Positions 23,372 to 32,221 of a stretch of 64,000 bases of DNA are shown in pieces. Origin of the DNA: Psychromonas sp. Urea-02u-13 (GTDB taxonomy: Bacteria > Pseudomonadota > Gammaproteobacteria > Enterobacterales > Psychromonadaceae); the NCBI RefSeq assembly GCF_002835995.1, contig NZ_PJBZ01000039.1:62001-126000 (forward strand). Reading direction: 5' to 3'. Every line of letters starts with the position of its first letter. Position 1 is the stretch's first letter. The position numbers were made by a program, and so were the translations under genes. Below the pieces are notes generated by a model that saw nothing but the letters and a program-made list of their open reading frames with translations, ran no database searches and was not told the DNA's origin.

Positions 23372-26236
23372 TTAAATATCGTATTTATCAAAAATACCGT
23401 TGTTATTAATATCTTTCTCGGCATCAATGCGATCCGCATGATTATTTTTATAGTTACCGATAATATGACTGTAAGGGCTGTAGTGGTTACCGTTATAGGT
23501 ATCCTTATATAAAAACTCTAACTCATCACCAACACTATCGCCGTCACTGTCAGAAAGTACCGGTTGTGAGCAATATTCAACTCTGTCTGCTTGGTAACTC
23601 TCTGGATATTTTAAACATTCAGCTACCTCTTGTTGTGTTGAGAAACCATCATTATCTAAGTCCGTTAAATCGATTAACCCCGGTTTATCATCGAACCTAT
23701 CAGGAGGATAAACACTCACCCCTGAGTCCGATTGAGGCACAACCGCGCCATTCATTTTAAAGTCGATGTAAGTACAACCCGATATAATATAAGGGTAGGT
23801 AATGTTTTTTGTATCAATGTTGCACTCAAAGACTTTATCAACCCGTTTGAGCGGGTTAATAAAGCGCCAGTGGTTGCTGTTATCCGTTTTGTCATCACGG
23901 CTAAAATAGGTGCTTTTACCTTGGCCAGAAGTGGCAGTCAGGCTGGCATAAGAGTTGGCTGCATCACCGATAATATTGGTGCTATGCGCTCTTTCTTCTT
24001 CGTGAAAACCAGCACTGGTTAGGCTGTATAATCGATGGTTCTCAAGTAATACCATTACCGCATTAGAGGTGTTTTCATAAAACAGGACCTTGCCTTTGTC
24101 TCTATCACTAATATTGCCAAAATTGAGGGTTAAATCGACCGGATCACCATTGGGTTTTTTCTCAATATGGTATTGTGCATAACCGGCTAATTTTAAATTG
24201 GCTTTGTCACCAAACATATAACTAATAAAATTAGGCCCTTGCTGGTAGTCGTTTACCTTCTGTGCAACCTCTTTAAACTGATAGCGTTCACCATTTTTTC
24301 TACTGCCGTTAAACAAAGCGTATAAGACACCTTGTTTGGTGAGGGCCGCGATGCCGGTGGTGGTTTGCGTAGATTTAATGACCGTTTCTTTTTTGTCATT
24401 CATCTTATCAACAAAGTTTAAATAGAAGTTAGTGCTTGTGTCTTTTTTAGATTTAAATCGGTAAAAAGGTTTTTGTTGCCCCCACGAACCCGTGTTGGCT
24501 TTTAGGCAATAAAAAGAGCCATGTGTGCCCGCATTCCAGCATTGCAATGCTAGTTCTTTAAAGGGCGAGAAGTCGGTTTTAATCAGCGTAGCTGGAGTAT
24601 CCTTTACAGCACAATCAATACCATAGTAGGTAGACTTACCATTATCAAAATGCACCACAGCAGAAGTGATACCAAAGCTTTCCACAGACTCAACACCGGA
24701 TAAATGCTGGTTATTAAATAGATCCGTAAAATCGGCATAACAGAGGTTCTTCGTGCCATAGATTTGATTAACCGCGCGTGCTTCATTTGCTTGGTTGACG
24801 ATATAAATAACGCCACCATAACCCAAGCTACGATCGTTATAGGTCAATCCGTAATAAACACGGTCGGTTGCCGGTAAATCAATTAAGGTGTCGGTGGGTT
24901 GCAGTGCATTCAGCGCACTAAATAAAATAATACGATTCTCACTGCCGTCTTCACTGCTCATATCAATGCGGTAATTACCAAAGCCAATATTATCTAGCGC
25001 GGTGGCATATAAACCATTATTTTGCATATACGGTAGCAGATCTTCTTTAAAGGGTTTCATAAGGGTATTACGGCCCACAGCGCCTAATCCACCATCACTA
25101 AAAAGTTTGATAAAGCCATTATAAGAAAACTCAATTTGGCCTTGTCGTACTTCGCCGGTATGAAAGGTTATTTGACCTGTGCTCACCCCATTTAATTGAT
25201 GATCGTAAACACTGTAATTCACCACAAATTCGCCGTCGTCGATGGGGCTAAATTCAAAAGAGGTATTCGTCACATCATTACTATCGCTAAGTTGCACATT
25301 TGCGCCCATCGCTTGTACTGAGACTAATTGAATCGCATCACCTTCTGCATCACTCACTAATGGCGAGCCAGAAAAATTCATAATATCCACTGTGATCGTT
25401 TCACCCACGGGTACTAAGCGCGCGTAGGTATCATCGCTGGTGATCGGCGCATTATTACTATCACCTGACACATCGATATTAATACGGCCGGTTTTTACAA
25501 TGTCTAATTCATCAACTACCGCATAACTGACTACGGTTAAACCAATTTCTGTTGGGTCATAAATAAAATTACCCATGTCATCTAAATTAGCCACACCACT
25601 GCCTTGCACAATGGTGGAAGAGATAAATTCCGGATTAGTGAGGCTTAATAATTCACTGCTGATTTCATCTTGAATATTAAAAAGGAGATTGGTATCTACC
25701 GTGACGCTTTTGCTGATGTCAGTAAACTGACCGGCTTTGCTTGAAGACTTTTTGCTGGTGGCATTTTTGGGGCTGTCGTCTGTTTGATCATCTTGATTGT
25801 CTGACGAACCTTGTGGCACTGAAAAACTGATTGTTGCAAACGCCGTTGCTTGGTTATTTCCATCGGAGACCGTATAGGCTAAATCGCAACTGCCTGAGCG
25901 CATGGGTTTGATAGCAAAACTTAATTGCGCTGCTTGCTGATTTTCTAGCACACATAATTCAGAGTCTGTTAATACTTCAATGTGGCTGAGAGTGAGGTTT
26001 TTATGCGCGCTAGAGCCGACAAAATTAGAGAAGTTAAAATTGAGTATTTGACCGGCTTTATTGGCACGGGCATTTTTTACAAAATCGACTGCATAAACAG
26101 GGTTCTTAACAATGACGGGAGTTGGTGGTTGTGTTGGCTCAGGGACGGGCTGTGTGCTTGAGCCTGATTCGCTGTTACAACCGAATAGCGCAGCCAGGAA
26201 AATTAATACTGTAAAGTGCTTTAATAATTTTGTCAT
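23372..26236 (-). CDS. Large outer-membrane lipoprotein with cadherin-like and Ca-binding (TSP3-type) repeats
   Basis: 954 residues. The lipoprotein signal ends LFGC with Cys20; the next residue is Asn, not Asp, so outer-membrane sorting is expected. A Pro-rich linker and Ser/Asp-rich spacer separate Ig/cadherin-like modules (about 45-140; about 265-360, starting NNAPITSDDTYARL and containing SDAEGDAI). A large central domain of unknown fold follows. The C-terminus has Asp-rich calcium-binding repeats (TDLDNDGFSTQQEV, LSDSDGDSVGDELE, DINNNGIFDKYDI). It is flanked by the two pilin-like genes on the same strand, so a surface adhesin or fimbria-associated role is plausible but not shown. Confidence 0.7.
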   Translation of the reverse strand: MTKLLKHFTVLIFLAALFGCNSESGSSTQPVPEPTQPPTPVIVKNPVYAVDFVKNARANKAGQILNFNFSNFVGSSAHKNLTLSHIEVLTDSELCVLENQQAAQLSFAIKPMRSGSCDLAYTVSDGNNQATAFATISFSVPQGSSDNQDDQTDDSPKNATSKKSSSKAGQFTDISKSVTVDTNLLFNIQDEISSELLSLTNPEFISSTIVQGSGVANLDDMGNFIYDPTEIGLTVVSYAVVDELDIVKTGRINIDVSGDSNNAPITSDDTYARLVPVGETITVDIMNFSGSPLVSDAEGDAIQLVSVQAMGANVQLSDSNDVTNTSFEFSPIDDGEFVVNYSVYDHQLNGVSTGQITFHTGEVRQGQIEFSYNGFIKLFSDGGLGAVGRNTLMKPFKEDLLPYMQNNGLYATALDNIGFGNYRIDMSSEDGSENRIILFSALNALQPTDTLIDLPATDRVYYGLTYNDRSLGYGGVIYIVNQANEARAVNQIYGTKNLCYADFTDLFNNQHLSGVESVESFGITSAVVHFDNGKSTYYGIDCAVKDTPATLIKTDFSPFKELALQCWNAGTHGSFYCLKANTGSWGQQKPFYRFKSKKDTSTNFYLNFVDKMNDKKETVIKSTQTTTGIAALTKQGVLYALFNGSRKNGERYQFKEVAQKVNDYQQGPNFISYMFGDKANLKLAGYAQYHIEKKPNGDPVDLTLNFGNISDRDKGKVLFYENTSNAVMVLLENHRLYSLTSAGFHEEERAHSTNIIGDAANSYASLTATSGQGKSTYFSRDDKTDNSNHWRFINPLKRVDKVFECNIDTKNITYPYIISGCTYIDFKMNGAVVPQSDSGVSVYPPDRFDDKPGLIDLTDLDNDGFSTQQEVAECLKYPESYQADRVEYCSQPVLSDSDGDSVGDELEFLYKDTYNGNHYSPYSHIIGNYKNNHADRIDAEKDINNNGIFDKYDI

Positions 26237-26372
26237 TATCTACCTCAGTCATATCAATAAACCAACTCAAAGAGTTGCAATTTACAGATAGTAACTGAGT
26301 CAATAATTATCAACAGGGCGAGATTTTAAAGCAAAGTTTAACTATGCCTAGTTATCTATTCTAGTCATAACC

Positions 26373-26948
26373 CTAAATCGCTTTTGAAGAGCTAATCACG
26401 GTATGCACTTCGATATTCTGACCTACCGCTAACGCAGAGCCCATTGCAACAGCATTTTCAGTATTAAAAATAACCGTGCCAGAAGTGGCAGTAATCGGCG
26501 TGGATTTATCCATAGTGACCCCATTCATTTTCACTTCAGTCCAGGTAAAAGGATATGCAGTTTGCTGTGTGCCTATGACGGTTTCAACAGAGTTCATGGT
26601 CCAGCTGGCATCATTAATAATATCACCAACGGCATTTATATCATCAGTCAGAATGGTCTGCTGTGCTTCACAATCACCCCCACTATCGCCGTTTTGGCAC
26701 TTACGGTAATGCAGTTCTAAGGCAATATTATCCGAGCTAAATACACCGCTACTATCTTTTATCACTAAACCTGCTGAATCAGCATAAGGGATAACGCCAT
26801 TAGGGCCGGTAATAATCACTGAATCACTGGGTAAAATAGAAGGGGTGATCCCTTTCCAGTGTAATGTATTAGTTGCACTATTAGGGGCTGCTAATGCAAT
26901 ACCACTGAGGTTCATTAAGGTGATAAAAACAGCTAATTTGAGTTTCAT
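26373..26948 (-). CDS. Pilin-like protein 2, paralogue of the predicted major subunit
   Basis: 191 residues with a signal peptide (LMNLSGIALAA) and the same architecture as 22400-22972: LHWKGITPSILPSDSVIITG, PYADSAGLVIKDSSG, the cysteine pair YRKCQNGDSGGDCEA, DASWTMN, and a near-identical C-terminus (GQNIEVHTVISSSKAI). GAGAGG lies upstream of the ATG. It precedes the lipoprotein gene by 136 bp and is probably in its transcription unit. It may be an alternative or minor subunit of the same fimbria, or a donor for recombination with the other gene. Confidence 0.68.
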   Translation of the reverse strand: MKLKLAVFITLMNLSGIALAAPNSATNTLHWKGITPSILPSDSVIITGPNGVIPYADSAGLVIKDSSGVFSSDNIALELHYRKCQNGDSGGDCEAQQTILTDDINAVGDIINDASWTMNSVETVIGTQQTAYPFTWTEVKMNGVTMDKSTPITATSGTVIFNTENAVAMGSALAVGQNIEVHTVISSSKAI

Positions 26949-27099
26949 AACTTGCCTCTCATGTTATTAGATAGAAATAAAAATTAAGAGGCTAGTGTAA
27001 GTTTTATTTTTTTGAACGACAGGGCGTTGTTGAAAATACGAGGGGCAACAATGCCTATCTAAATCAGGCTGGTTAAGCGGTCGTAATACTGGTGAGCGA

Positions 27100-28035
27100 C
27101 TAATTTTTTTTGCTATTAACTAATTCAGGGTGCTTTTTCAGCCAGCTAATTACGCCATGGTTTGATAAAAATTCCTCACGCTGAATGGACATTATTTTAG
27201 GTTGGCCATTAATATGTTCTTTTTCTGTGGGTATTTTTTTAATGAGTTTAAAACCAATGTTTTTATGAATTTTAGCCATGTGTTTATTCAGAACAATAGA
27301 AATAATTTCTTTAATATCCATATCATTACAAATGATATCTAACATGCAATAACAGTTATATAACCACCAATCGAAATTAAAACGACTAAAAGTATGTGCA
27401 AAGAGGAACTTATCCTTGCTAACGGATTGACTGCGAGGCACCTTATAAAAACCTTTTATATCAGAAACTAACAGCGCTTTATCATTGCTATCATGGACTG
27501 AATGCAAGGAATGAGCACATAATCGTTGATCTTCATCTTCGCAGGTAACAACAAATAGGTTGTTGCTTTTTTGTAACGCGATGGCTGCCGCTATTCTATC
27601 GGTTAAATTTACTTCTGGTAGGTCAAAGATACGCGCAGTGGCAGCATTGATTTTTTTCAGTTGCTTAACATCCTCGAGTGGATTCTCTGCGTTATAACGA
27701 ATATAAACGGGGTTATCAACAGGGTAAAAAGATCGTAATAAAACTTCTTCTTCTTGGGAATGCGCATCGGCTAACTTTTGAAAGTTATTTATTTTTGTTT
27801 CCGAGAGCTTCAGGTTTAGCTTCAGTAAATAACTTATTTTATCATAGTGAGCAAAGCCTAAAAGGTGCACGATACGCAGTGTTGATGGCATAGAAACACC
27901 ACGTTCCCAACGGCTATAAGTGATTAAATCAAGGTGTTCAAAGTTCACATCAAATAAAGAAAGCTGTTCGACCATGTCTGCTTGAGTCAGGCTTAACTCT
28001 GTCCGTATTTGTTGTAATAAAGTGGATAATTCCAT
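27100..28035 (-). CDS. XRE-type HTH regulator with a C-terminal acetyltransferase-like domain
   Basis: 311 residues from ATG 28035; the longer TTG start at 28062 is less likely. The N-terminus is a Cro/C1-type HTH (LLQQIRTELSLTQADMVEQL..ITYSRWERGVSMPS). The rest contains a segment ending LNKHMAKIHKNIGFKLIKKIP, which has the look of the last helix-strand of a GNAT fold, and a WWLYNCYCMLDIIC stretch. It lies upstream of and on the same strand as the pilin/lipoprotein genes, so it may control fimbrial expression; that is positional inference only. I do not recognise an exact family. Confidence 0.6.
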   Translation of the reverse strand: MELSTLLQQIRTELSLTQADMVEQLSLFDVNFEHLDLITYSRWERGVSMPSTLRIVHLLGFAHYDKISYLLKLNLKLSETKINNFQKLADAHSQEEEVLLRSFYPVDNPVYIRYNAENPLEDVKQLKKINAATARIFDLPEVNLTDRIAAAIALQKSNNLFVVTCEDEDQRLCAHSLHSVHDSNDKALLVSDIKGFYKVPRSQSVSKDKFLFAHTFSRFNFDWWLYNCYCMLDIICNDMDIKEIISIVLNKHMAKIHKNIGFKLIKKIPTEKEHINGQPKIMSIQREEFLSNHGVISWLKKHPELVNSKKN

Positions 28036-28294
28036 TGAGTTCTCTGTGACATTAGTTATCAAATTTTGATTTAGTTAAATTCTAACAAGTATGGGCAAAG
28101 AAACCCAGCACCAGAGGCTATGTTGGCAAATACTTAGTTAAATAAGATTCTGATTTTTAATGGGTTATGGGCGTAATTGCATTTAATAAAGGTAAAAAAA
28201 TAGAAGGATTTGTTTGTCTTGTCACGTTTTTATAAACATAAAAAACAGCTAAAAAGAGGGATGATCAGGCGACAATGTAATATGCACCTGTTAA

Positions 28295-28834
28295 CTACTT
28301 AATAAGATTAAGAATTTCTTTAAAACTATCAGAACGACAATCTTTTAGCAGTTCAAACAAACACATTTCTACTCCGGTAATATCAATGCCTTTATTTACT
28401 AATGCGTTGATAGCGAGTTGTTTGTTTTCTAAAGTACGAGAAGAGGTGCAATCGCTCACTAATTGTATTTGATAACCACGCTGCAACAAACCGAGTGCGG
28501 TCTGATAAACACAAATATGGGTTTCAATGCCACAAAGCAACCAGGTATTTATTTTCTTTGCACTGATGACCTCGATGAATTTAGCTTCATCACAAGCATT
28601 AAAGCTAAATTTACTGATGGCCGTATTGTCAGTTAATAAAGGGCTTAGCTGATCAACGGTAGCGCCCAGTTTATCTGGGTTTTGCTCAAGGAGAATGATC
28701 GGTAACCCTAATGCCTGTGCACCTTTAATTAGTTTTTCACAATGCGTAATCATGCTCTGACTCTCATGTACCAAACGCGCTAATTTACCTTGTATATCAA
28801 CAACGATAAGCCCGGTATTTTCTTTGCTTAACAT
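28295..28834 (-). CDS. Isochorismatase-family cysteine hydrolase
   Basis: 179 residues, a single compact domain. IVVDIQGKL supplies the catalytic Asp near residue 13, and LLCGIETHICVYQTA supplies the nucleophilic Cys with the conserved cis-peptide Gly-Ile; the catalytic Lys is likely in the FSFNACDEAKF region. The family includes nicotinamidases, YcaC-like hydrolases and isochorismatases, and the substrate cannot be told from sequence alone. It is followed closely upstream on the same strand by a GNAT gene (27 bp), suggesting a small operon. Confidence 0.88.
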   Translation of the reverse strand: MLSKENTGLIVVDIQGKLARLVHESQSMITHCEKLIKGAQALGLPIILLEQNPDKLGATVDQLSPLLTDNTAISKFSFNACDEAKFIEVISAKKINTWLLCGIETHICVYQTALGLLQRGYQIQLVSDCTSSRTLENKQLAINALVNKGIDITGVEMCLFELLKDCRSDSFKEILNLIK

Positions 28835-28861
28835 AAAAGATCCCTTACGGTGGTTATATTA

Positions 28862-29269
28862 TTACGTGTTCACACTGCGCATTAATTTAATGCCACCGAC
28901 ATCTGTTGAAAAACCAAAGCTTGAATAGAAAGCTTCCATTTCAGGCAGGCAATATAACTCGAAGTGTTTTACTTTTGTTAGCTGTTCATGGTTTTTAATC
29001 AGGCCCATTATTTTTTTCCCCACACCATTGCCACGCTGGCTTTCACAAACAATGACATCAAAGATAATCGCTTTGTAGATAAAGTCACTGATGATGCGCG
29101 TAAAAGCGATAAGCTCATGGTTCTCATCAAGCAGGCCAATACAAATTTGCGACCCTTTGATACAAGCGGTTACTTCTTCTAAGGAACGGTCTTTTGCCCA
29201 CCAAACCGTTTTGTATAACTGATGAACTTGTTTTATCTGCGGCTCGGAAAATTGGTAGATAGTTTTCAT
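28862..29269 (-). CDS. GNAT-family N-acetyltransferase
   Basis: 135 residues, a minimal GNAT fold. AFTRIISDFIYKAIIFDVIVCESQRGNGVGKKIM contains the acetyl-CoA-binding R/Q-x-x-G-x-G/A loop, and FYSSFGFSTDVGGIKLM is the C-terminal strand. It resembles small YhbS/YitF-like acetyltransferases acting on metabolites or proteins; substrate unknown. It precedes the isochorismatase-like gene on the minus strand. Confidence 0.85.
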   Translation of the reverse strand: MKTIYQFSEPQIKQVHQLYKTVWWAKDRSLEEVTACIKGSQICIGLLDENHELIAFTRIISDFIYKAIIFDVIVCESQRGNGVGKKIMGLIKNHEQLTKVKHFELYCLPEMEAFYSSFGFSTDVGGIKLMRSVNT

Positions 29270-29317
29270 GGTAAGTCTGACCTTGTATCTTTTATTAAAT
29301 TGGTGTGATTAGTTGTT

Positions 29318-29572
29318 TTATTCACTGTTATCTGCTTGCTCGTTTTCATTATCTTTTGGCGCGACTCGGTTAAGCAGTTTGTCGTAGTGCCATGAAAAGA
29401 GAGCAAACAACAGTGCCACAATAAAGGTGATGACTAGATTACCTATCTGGTTTGATGTGTTATTGGTGAATGAAAAAATCAACGCAAAAATCATCAACGC
29501 ACAGACGATATTTGAGGAAGTAACAATGAGCCACCTAAAAGTGCTCATGATGTAAAAAAGGAAAGCTTTCAT
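29318..29572 (-). CDS. Small inner-membrane protein, unknown function
   Basis: 84 residues. Two or three hydrophobic segments (FLFYIMSTFRWLIVT, NIVCALMIFALIFSF, NLVITFIVALLFALFSW) are followed by an acidic cytoplasmic-type tail (KDNENEQADNSE). I recognise no family. It lies 48 bp upstream of the GNAT gene on the same strand and may share its promoter. A plausible start follows GGACCATCC at the usual distance. Confidence 0.6.
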   Translation of the reverse strand: MKAFLFYIMSTFRWLIVTSSNIVCALMIFALIFSFTNNTSNQIGNLVITFIVALLFALFSWHYDKLLNRVAPKDNENEQADNSE

Positions 29573-29752
29573 GGATGGTCCTTAATAAACAACAGATTAG
29601 TAATCTGTTAAGTTTAAAGCGTTGCGAGCTGATAACCAAGCGCTTGGCATAGTTATCGTAAGCGAACGTTATTTTGTGTTAGTGTTATTCATTCGTTAAA
29701 TCACCCTCTATTTAACTTTTATCTTTTACCTTTTAACTAAAAAGTACTTATC

Positions 29753-30457
29753 ATGACTAACAAAGTAGCACATAGACCTCGTCCACTGATTGACATGCTG
29801 GTGAGCATTATTATTCCGTCAGTTATCCTAATGAAATTTAGCGGTGACTCTGATCTTGGGCCTAGTGGCGGACTCATTGCTGCGCTGGCCTTTCCACTGG
29901 CTTGGGGATTATTCGAATTAATTAAGTACCGTAAGTTTAACTTTATCGCGTTGTTAGGTTTAGTCAGTGTGTTGCTAACCGGTGGTATCGGTTTATTTGA
30001 GTTAGATACAAAATGGCTTGCGATTAAAGAGGCTGCGATTCCTGCTACCATAGGTATTGGTGTGTTAATTTCTACTTTTACGCCTTATCCCTTGGTCAAA
30101 GCCTTGTTGTTTAATCCTGAGATTATGGATGTGGAAAAAATAAAGCAAAAACTACAAGAGCGTAATAGCACTGCATTTTTTGAAAAACGCCTGATGAAAG
30201 CCACTTATTTGGTGGCCTGTTCTTTTGCCTTTTCAGCAACCATGAATTACATCCTCGCTAAGTGGCTGGTTACTAGCCCTGCTGGTACGCCTGAGTTTAA
30301 TGCGCAATTAGGTAAACTGACGTTATATAGCTATCCGATGATTGCATTGCCATCGATGATCATGATGTTAGGCATTTTTTATTATTTATGGCGCACTATT
30401 AGTGATTTAACAGGATTCAAATTAGATGATGTGATGGCTGGAAAATTGAAAAAATAG
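29753..30457 (+). CDS. VC0807-type integral membrane protein
   Basis: 234 residues with about five or six membrane helices (DMLVSIIIPSVILMKF, GGLIAALAFPLAWGLFEL, IALLGLVSVLLTGGIGLF, AAIPATIGIGVLISTF, MIALPSMIMMLGIFYYLW). It resembles the conserved Vibrio/Shewanella membrane proteins named after VC0807, of unknown function, distantly like septation-protein-A-type folds. The AraC-type regulator gene follows after 46 bp on the same strand and may be co-transcribed. The intergenic region to 29572 is the divergent promoter. Confidence 0.72.
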   Translation: MTNKVAHRPRPLIDMLVSIIIPSVILMKFSGDSDLGPSGGLIAALAFPLAWGLFELIKYRKFNFIALLGLVSVLLTGGIGLFELDTKWLAIKEAAIPATIGIGVLISTFTPYPLVKALLFNPEIMDVEKIKQKLQERNSTAFFEKRLMKATYLVACSFAFSATMNYILAKWLVTSPAGTPEFNAQLGKLTLYSYPMIALPSMIMMLGIFYYLWRTISDLTGFKLDDVMAGKLKK

Positions 30458-30503
30458 GCGATTAGCACTGATGAAAACATGGAAGGTGTAATCTAATAAC
30501 CCA

Positions 30504-31295
30504 GTGCTAAAGCAATTTATTGATTGTTATTGGTATTTAGAAAAATCATCTGAAGACGTGGTTGAATTACACCCTAAGCTGATTGCTAACCCCGCGATGC
30601 ATTTGATTATTGCAGGGCAGGAACAGCCTTATTTATATAGCCAAGATGTAAGTCAAAGTGCGGGGTTAGGTTGCCACCTTTTACACCCCGCGAGTAAAAG
30701 TACACAGCTGCATCATAGTCATGCTTTCTCGATTATTGGTGTGAAATTTTTACCCGGCGCTGCTTTTGCCTTGGCCGGTTTATTGCCACAAGTGGTTGTC
30801 AATAAAGTGGAAGATTTTAACAATAAACAGATGTGTCTACTTTTGCAGGCATACCTATTTAAAGGTGATGTGGAGCAACAGGAAGTTGTCAGACTGTTAG
30901 ATGAAAGCCTGCTTCCTTTTTGTCAACAGGTGAGCATCAATAAACACTATCAACAAAATCAACACTGCTTACAATTATTAGCAAAGAACAAAACGATTAA
31001 GCAGCTTGCTGAGCAGCTGTTTTGTTCAAAGCGTACGCTTGAGCGAAACTTTCTAAAAGTAACCGGCTTAACCCTCAAGCAATATCAAACCATGCAACGT
31101 TTAGAGTTGTTAGTCACTTACCTTTATCAGCAAGGGCAACAGAAACAAAATTGGGCAGAGATTGCAGCGCAATTTGGTTTTAGCGACCAACCACATTTGA
31201 TTCGTTATCTAAAACAGCAAATTGGTTTATCCCCGAACAACTACCTTAATCAACGTGATTTAACCATTGATGTATATGGTGATTTTGAGGATTAG
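30504..31295 (+). CDS. AraC-family transcriptional regulator
   Basis: 263 residues. An N-terminal effector-type domain (PAMHLIIAGQEQPYLYS, AFSIIGVKFLPGAAFAL), of the kind found before many AraC HTH domains, is followed by the double HTH: TIKQLAEQLFCSKRTLERNFLKVTGLTLKQYQ and WAEIAAQFGFSDQPHLIRYLKQQIGLSPNNY. The target is unknown. The GTG start at 30504 is provisional: the only purine-rich site (GGAAGG) is rather far upstream and no better in-frame start is available. Confidence 0.8.
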   Translation: MLKQFIDCYWYLEKSSEDVVELHPKLIANPAMHLIIAGQEQPYLYSQDVSQSAGLGCHLLHPASKSTQLHHSHAFSIIGVKFLPGAAFALAGLLPQVVVNKVEDFNNKQMCLLLQAYLFKGDVEQQEVVRLLDESLLPFCQQVSINKHYQQNQHCLQLLAKNKTIKQLAEQLFCSKRTLERNFLKVTGLTLKQYQTMQRLELLVTYLYQQGQQKQNWAEIAAQFGFSDQPHLIRYLKQQIGLSPNNYLNQRDLTIDVYGDFED

Positions 31296-31342
31296 AAGCA
31301 AGCGGTCAGCTTTAAGTAAGGTCAAAGACTAACATCAAAAGC

Positions 31343-31444
31343 ACTTAACTACGAAGGCATGAAGTTCACCAAGAAATAAAAATAAATGGAGCCACCTTTA
31401 GATTTTCTTCGTGTTCTCTGTGTAGTGCCGCGCTTCGTGGTGAG
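31343..31444. repeat. Imperfect palindromic intergenic repeat
   Basis: The left part (ACTACGAAGGCATGAAGTTC.., reading towards AAGAA) is an imperfect inverted copy of the right part (TTCTTCGTGTTCTCTGTGTA..CTTCGTGGTGA). This style of CTTCGTGGTGA element is common between genes in environmental gammaproteobacteria. It occupies most of the gap between the AraC and GNAT genes. Confidence 0.5.
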
Positions 31445-31553
31445 TTTCGTTTGCTATAAAACAAAAGTTGTCGCAAATGTTCAATAAATCTGTTTTTTAG
31501 TTATCTATACTGTTTTTACTGCATAACCGATTGGTTATTTATAAGGAAAACAG

Positions 31554-32120
31554 ATGCATAATATTAAACAACTTAAAGCTGGCCAGACCATCCCATTATT
31601 TTCAGATTATCAGATACGTTTGATCCAAGCGCAAGATTTAGACGCTATCAAACTGATGCTTGATGATCCTAAAGTGACCGAATATCTCTTTTTTGCACCT
31701 GCGCCAGCAGAGGTCTATGAAGGTTATTTTAATCCGATGATCGATGAAATAAGTACGGCGATTAAAGCAGGTGTGTGGGCTGATAATTTGGTCTTCATTG
31801 TGTTGGATAAAGAAAACCAATTTGCCGGCATGGTTGGTTTAACGCAGGTGGCTATGTTGGCAGGGAATTATGAAATTGGTTATCAAGCACCGCAAAAAAG
31901 TTGGGGAAAAGGTATCACAACACATGCCTGTCAATTAGTTAGCCAACTTGCTTTTGAAACATTAGGAGCACATAAAATTACCGCTGACTGTTACGCCTCT
32001 AATGAAGGCTCTTATCGTGTGTTATTAAAAAGTGGTTATGCACAAGAAGGGCTGTCTAAACATTATTACAAGACCGAGCAGGGCTTAGAAGATAGATTGT
32101 ACTTTGGCTTGAGCAAATAA
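31554..32120 (+). CDS. GNAT-family N-acetyltransferase, RimJ/RimL type
   Basis: 188 residues. The acceptor-side N-terminus (IRLIQAQDLDAIKLMLDDPKVTEYLFF), NYEIGYQAPQKSWGKGITTHACQLVSQLAFETLGAHKITADCYASNEGSYRVLLKSGY and a final YKTEQGLEDRLYFGLS strand match the RimJ/RimL-like group that acetylates protein N-termini, aminoglycosides or small amines. Substrate unknown. AAGGAAAAC precedes the ATG. It is convergent with the next gene across a 100-bp gap containing hairpins. Confidence 0.88.
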   Translation: MHNIKQLKAGQTIPLFSDYQIRLIQAQDLDAIKLMLDDPKVTEYLFFAPAPAEVYEGYFNPMIDEISTAIKAGVWADNLVFIVLDKENQFAGMVGLTQVAMLAGNYEIGYQAPQKSWGKGITTHACQLVSQLAFETLGAHKITADCYASNEGSYRVLLKSGYAQEGLSKHYYKTEQGLEDRLYFGLSK

Positions 32121-32160
32121 ACGAAATGCGGCACTTCGTTTATTGCTTGTGTTTGAGACA

Positions 32161-32196
32161 ACCGATAAACGCTTTTTTAATAAAGTATTTATCGGT
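32161..32196. terminator. Hairpin between convergent genes
   Basis: Perfect ACCGATAAA/TTTATCGGT stem with an 18-base AT-rich loop, between the convergent GNAT and duplicated-domain genes. A shorter AAACGAA/TTCGTTT stem lies just before it. Likely a shared bidirectional terminator. Confidence 0.45.
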
Positions 32197-32221
32197 TTGA
32201 GGATTACTCACACTCATTATT

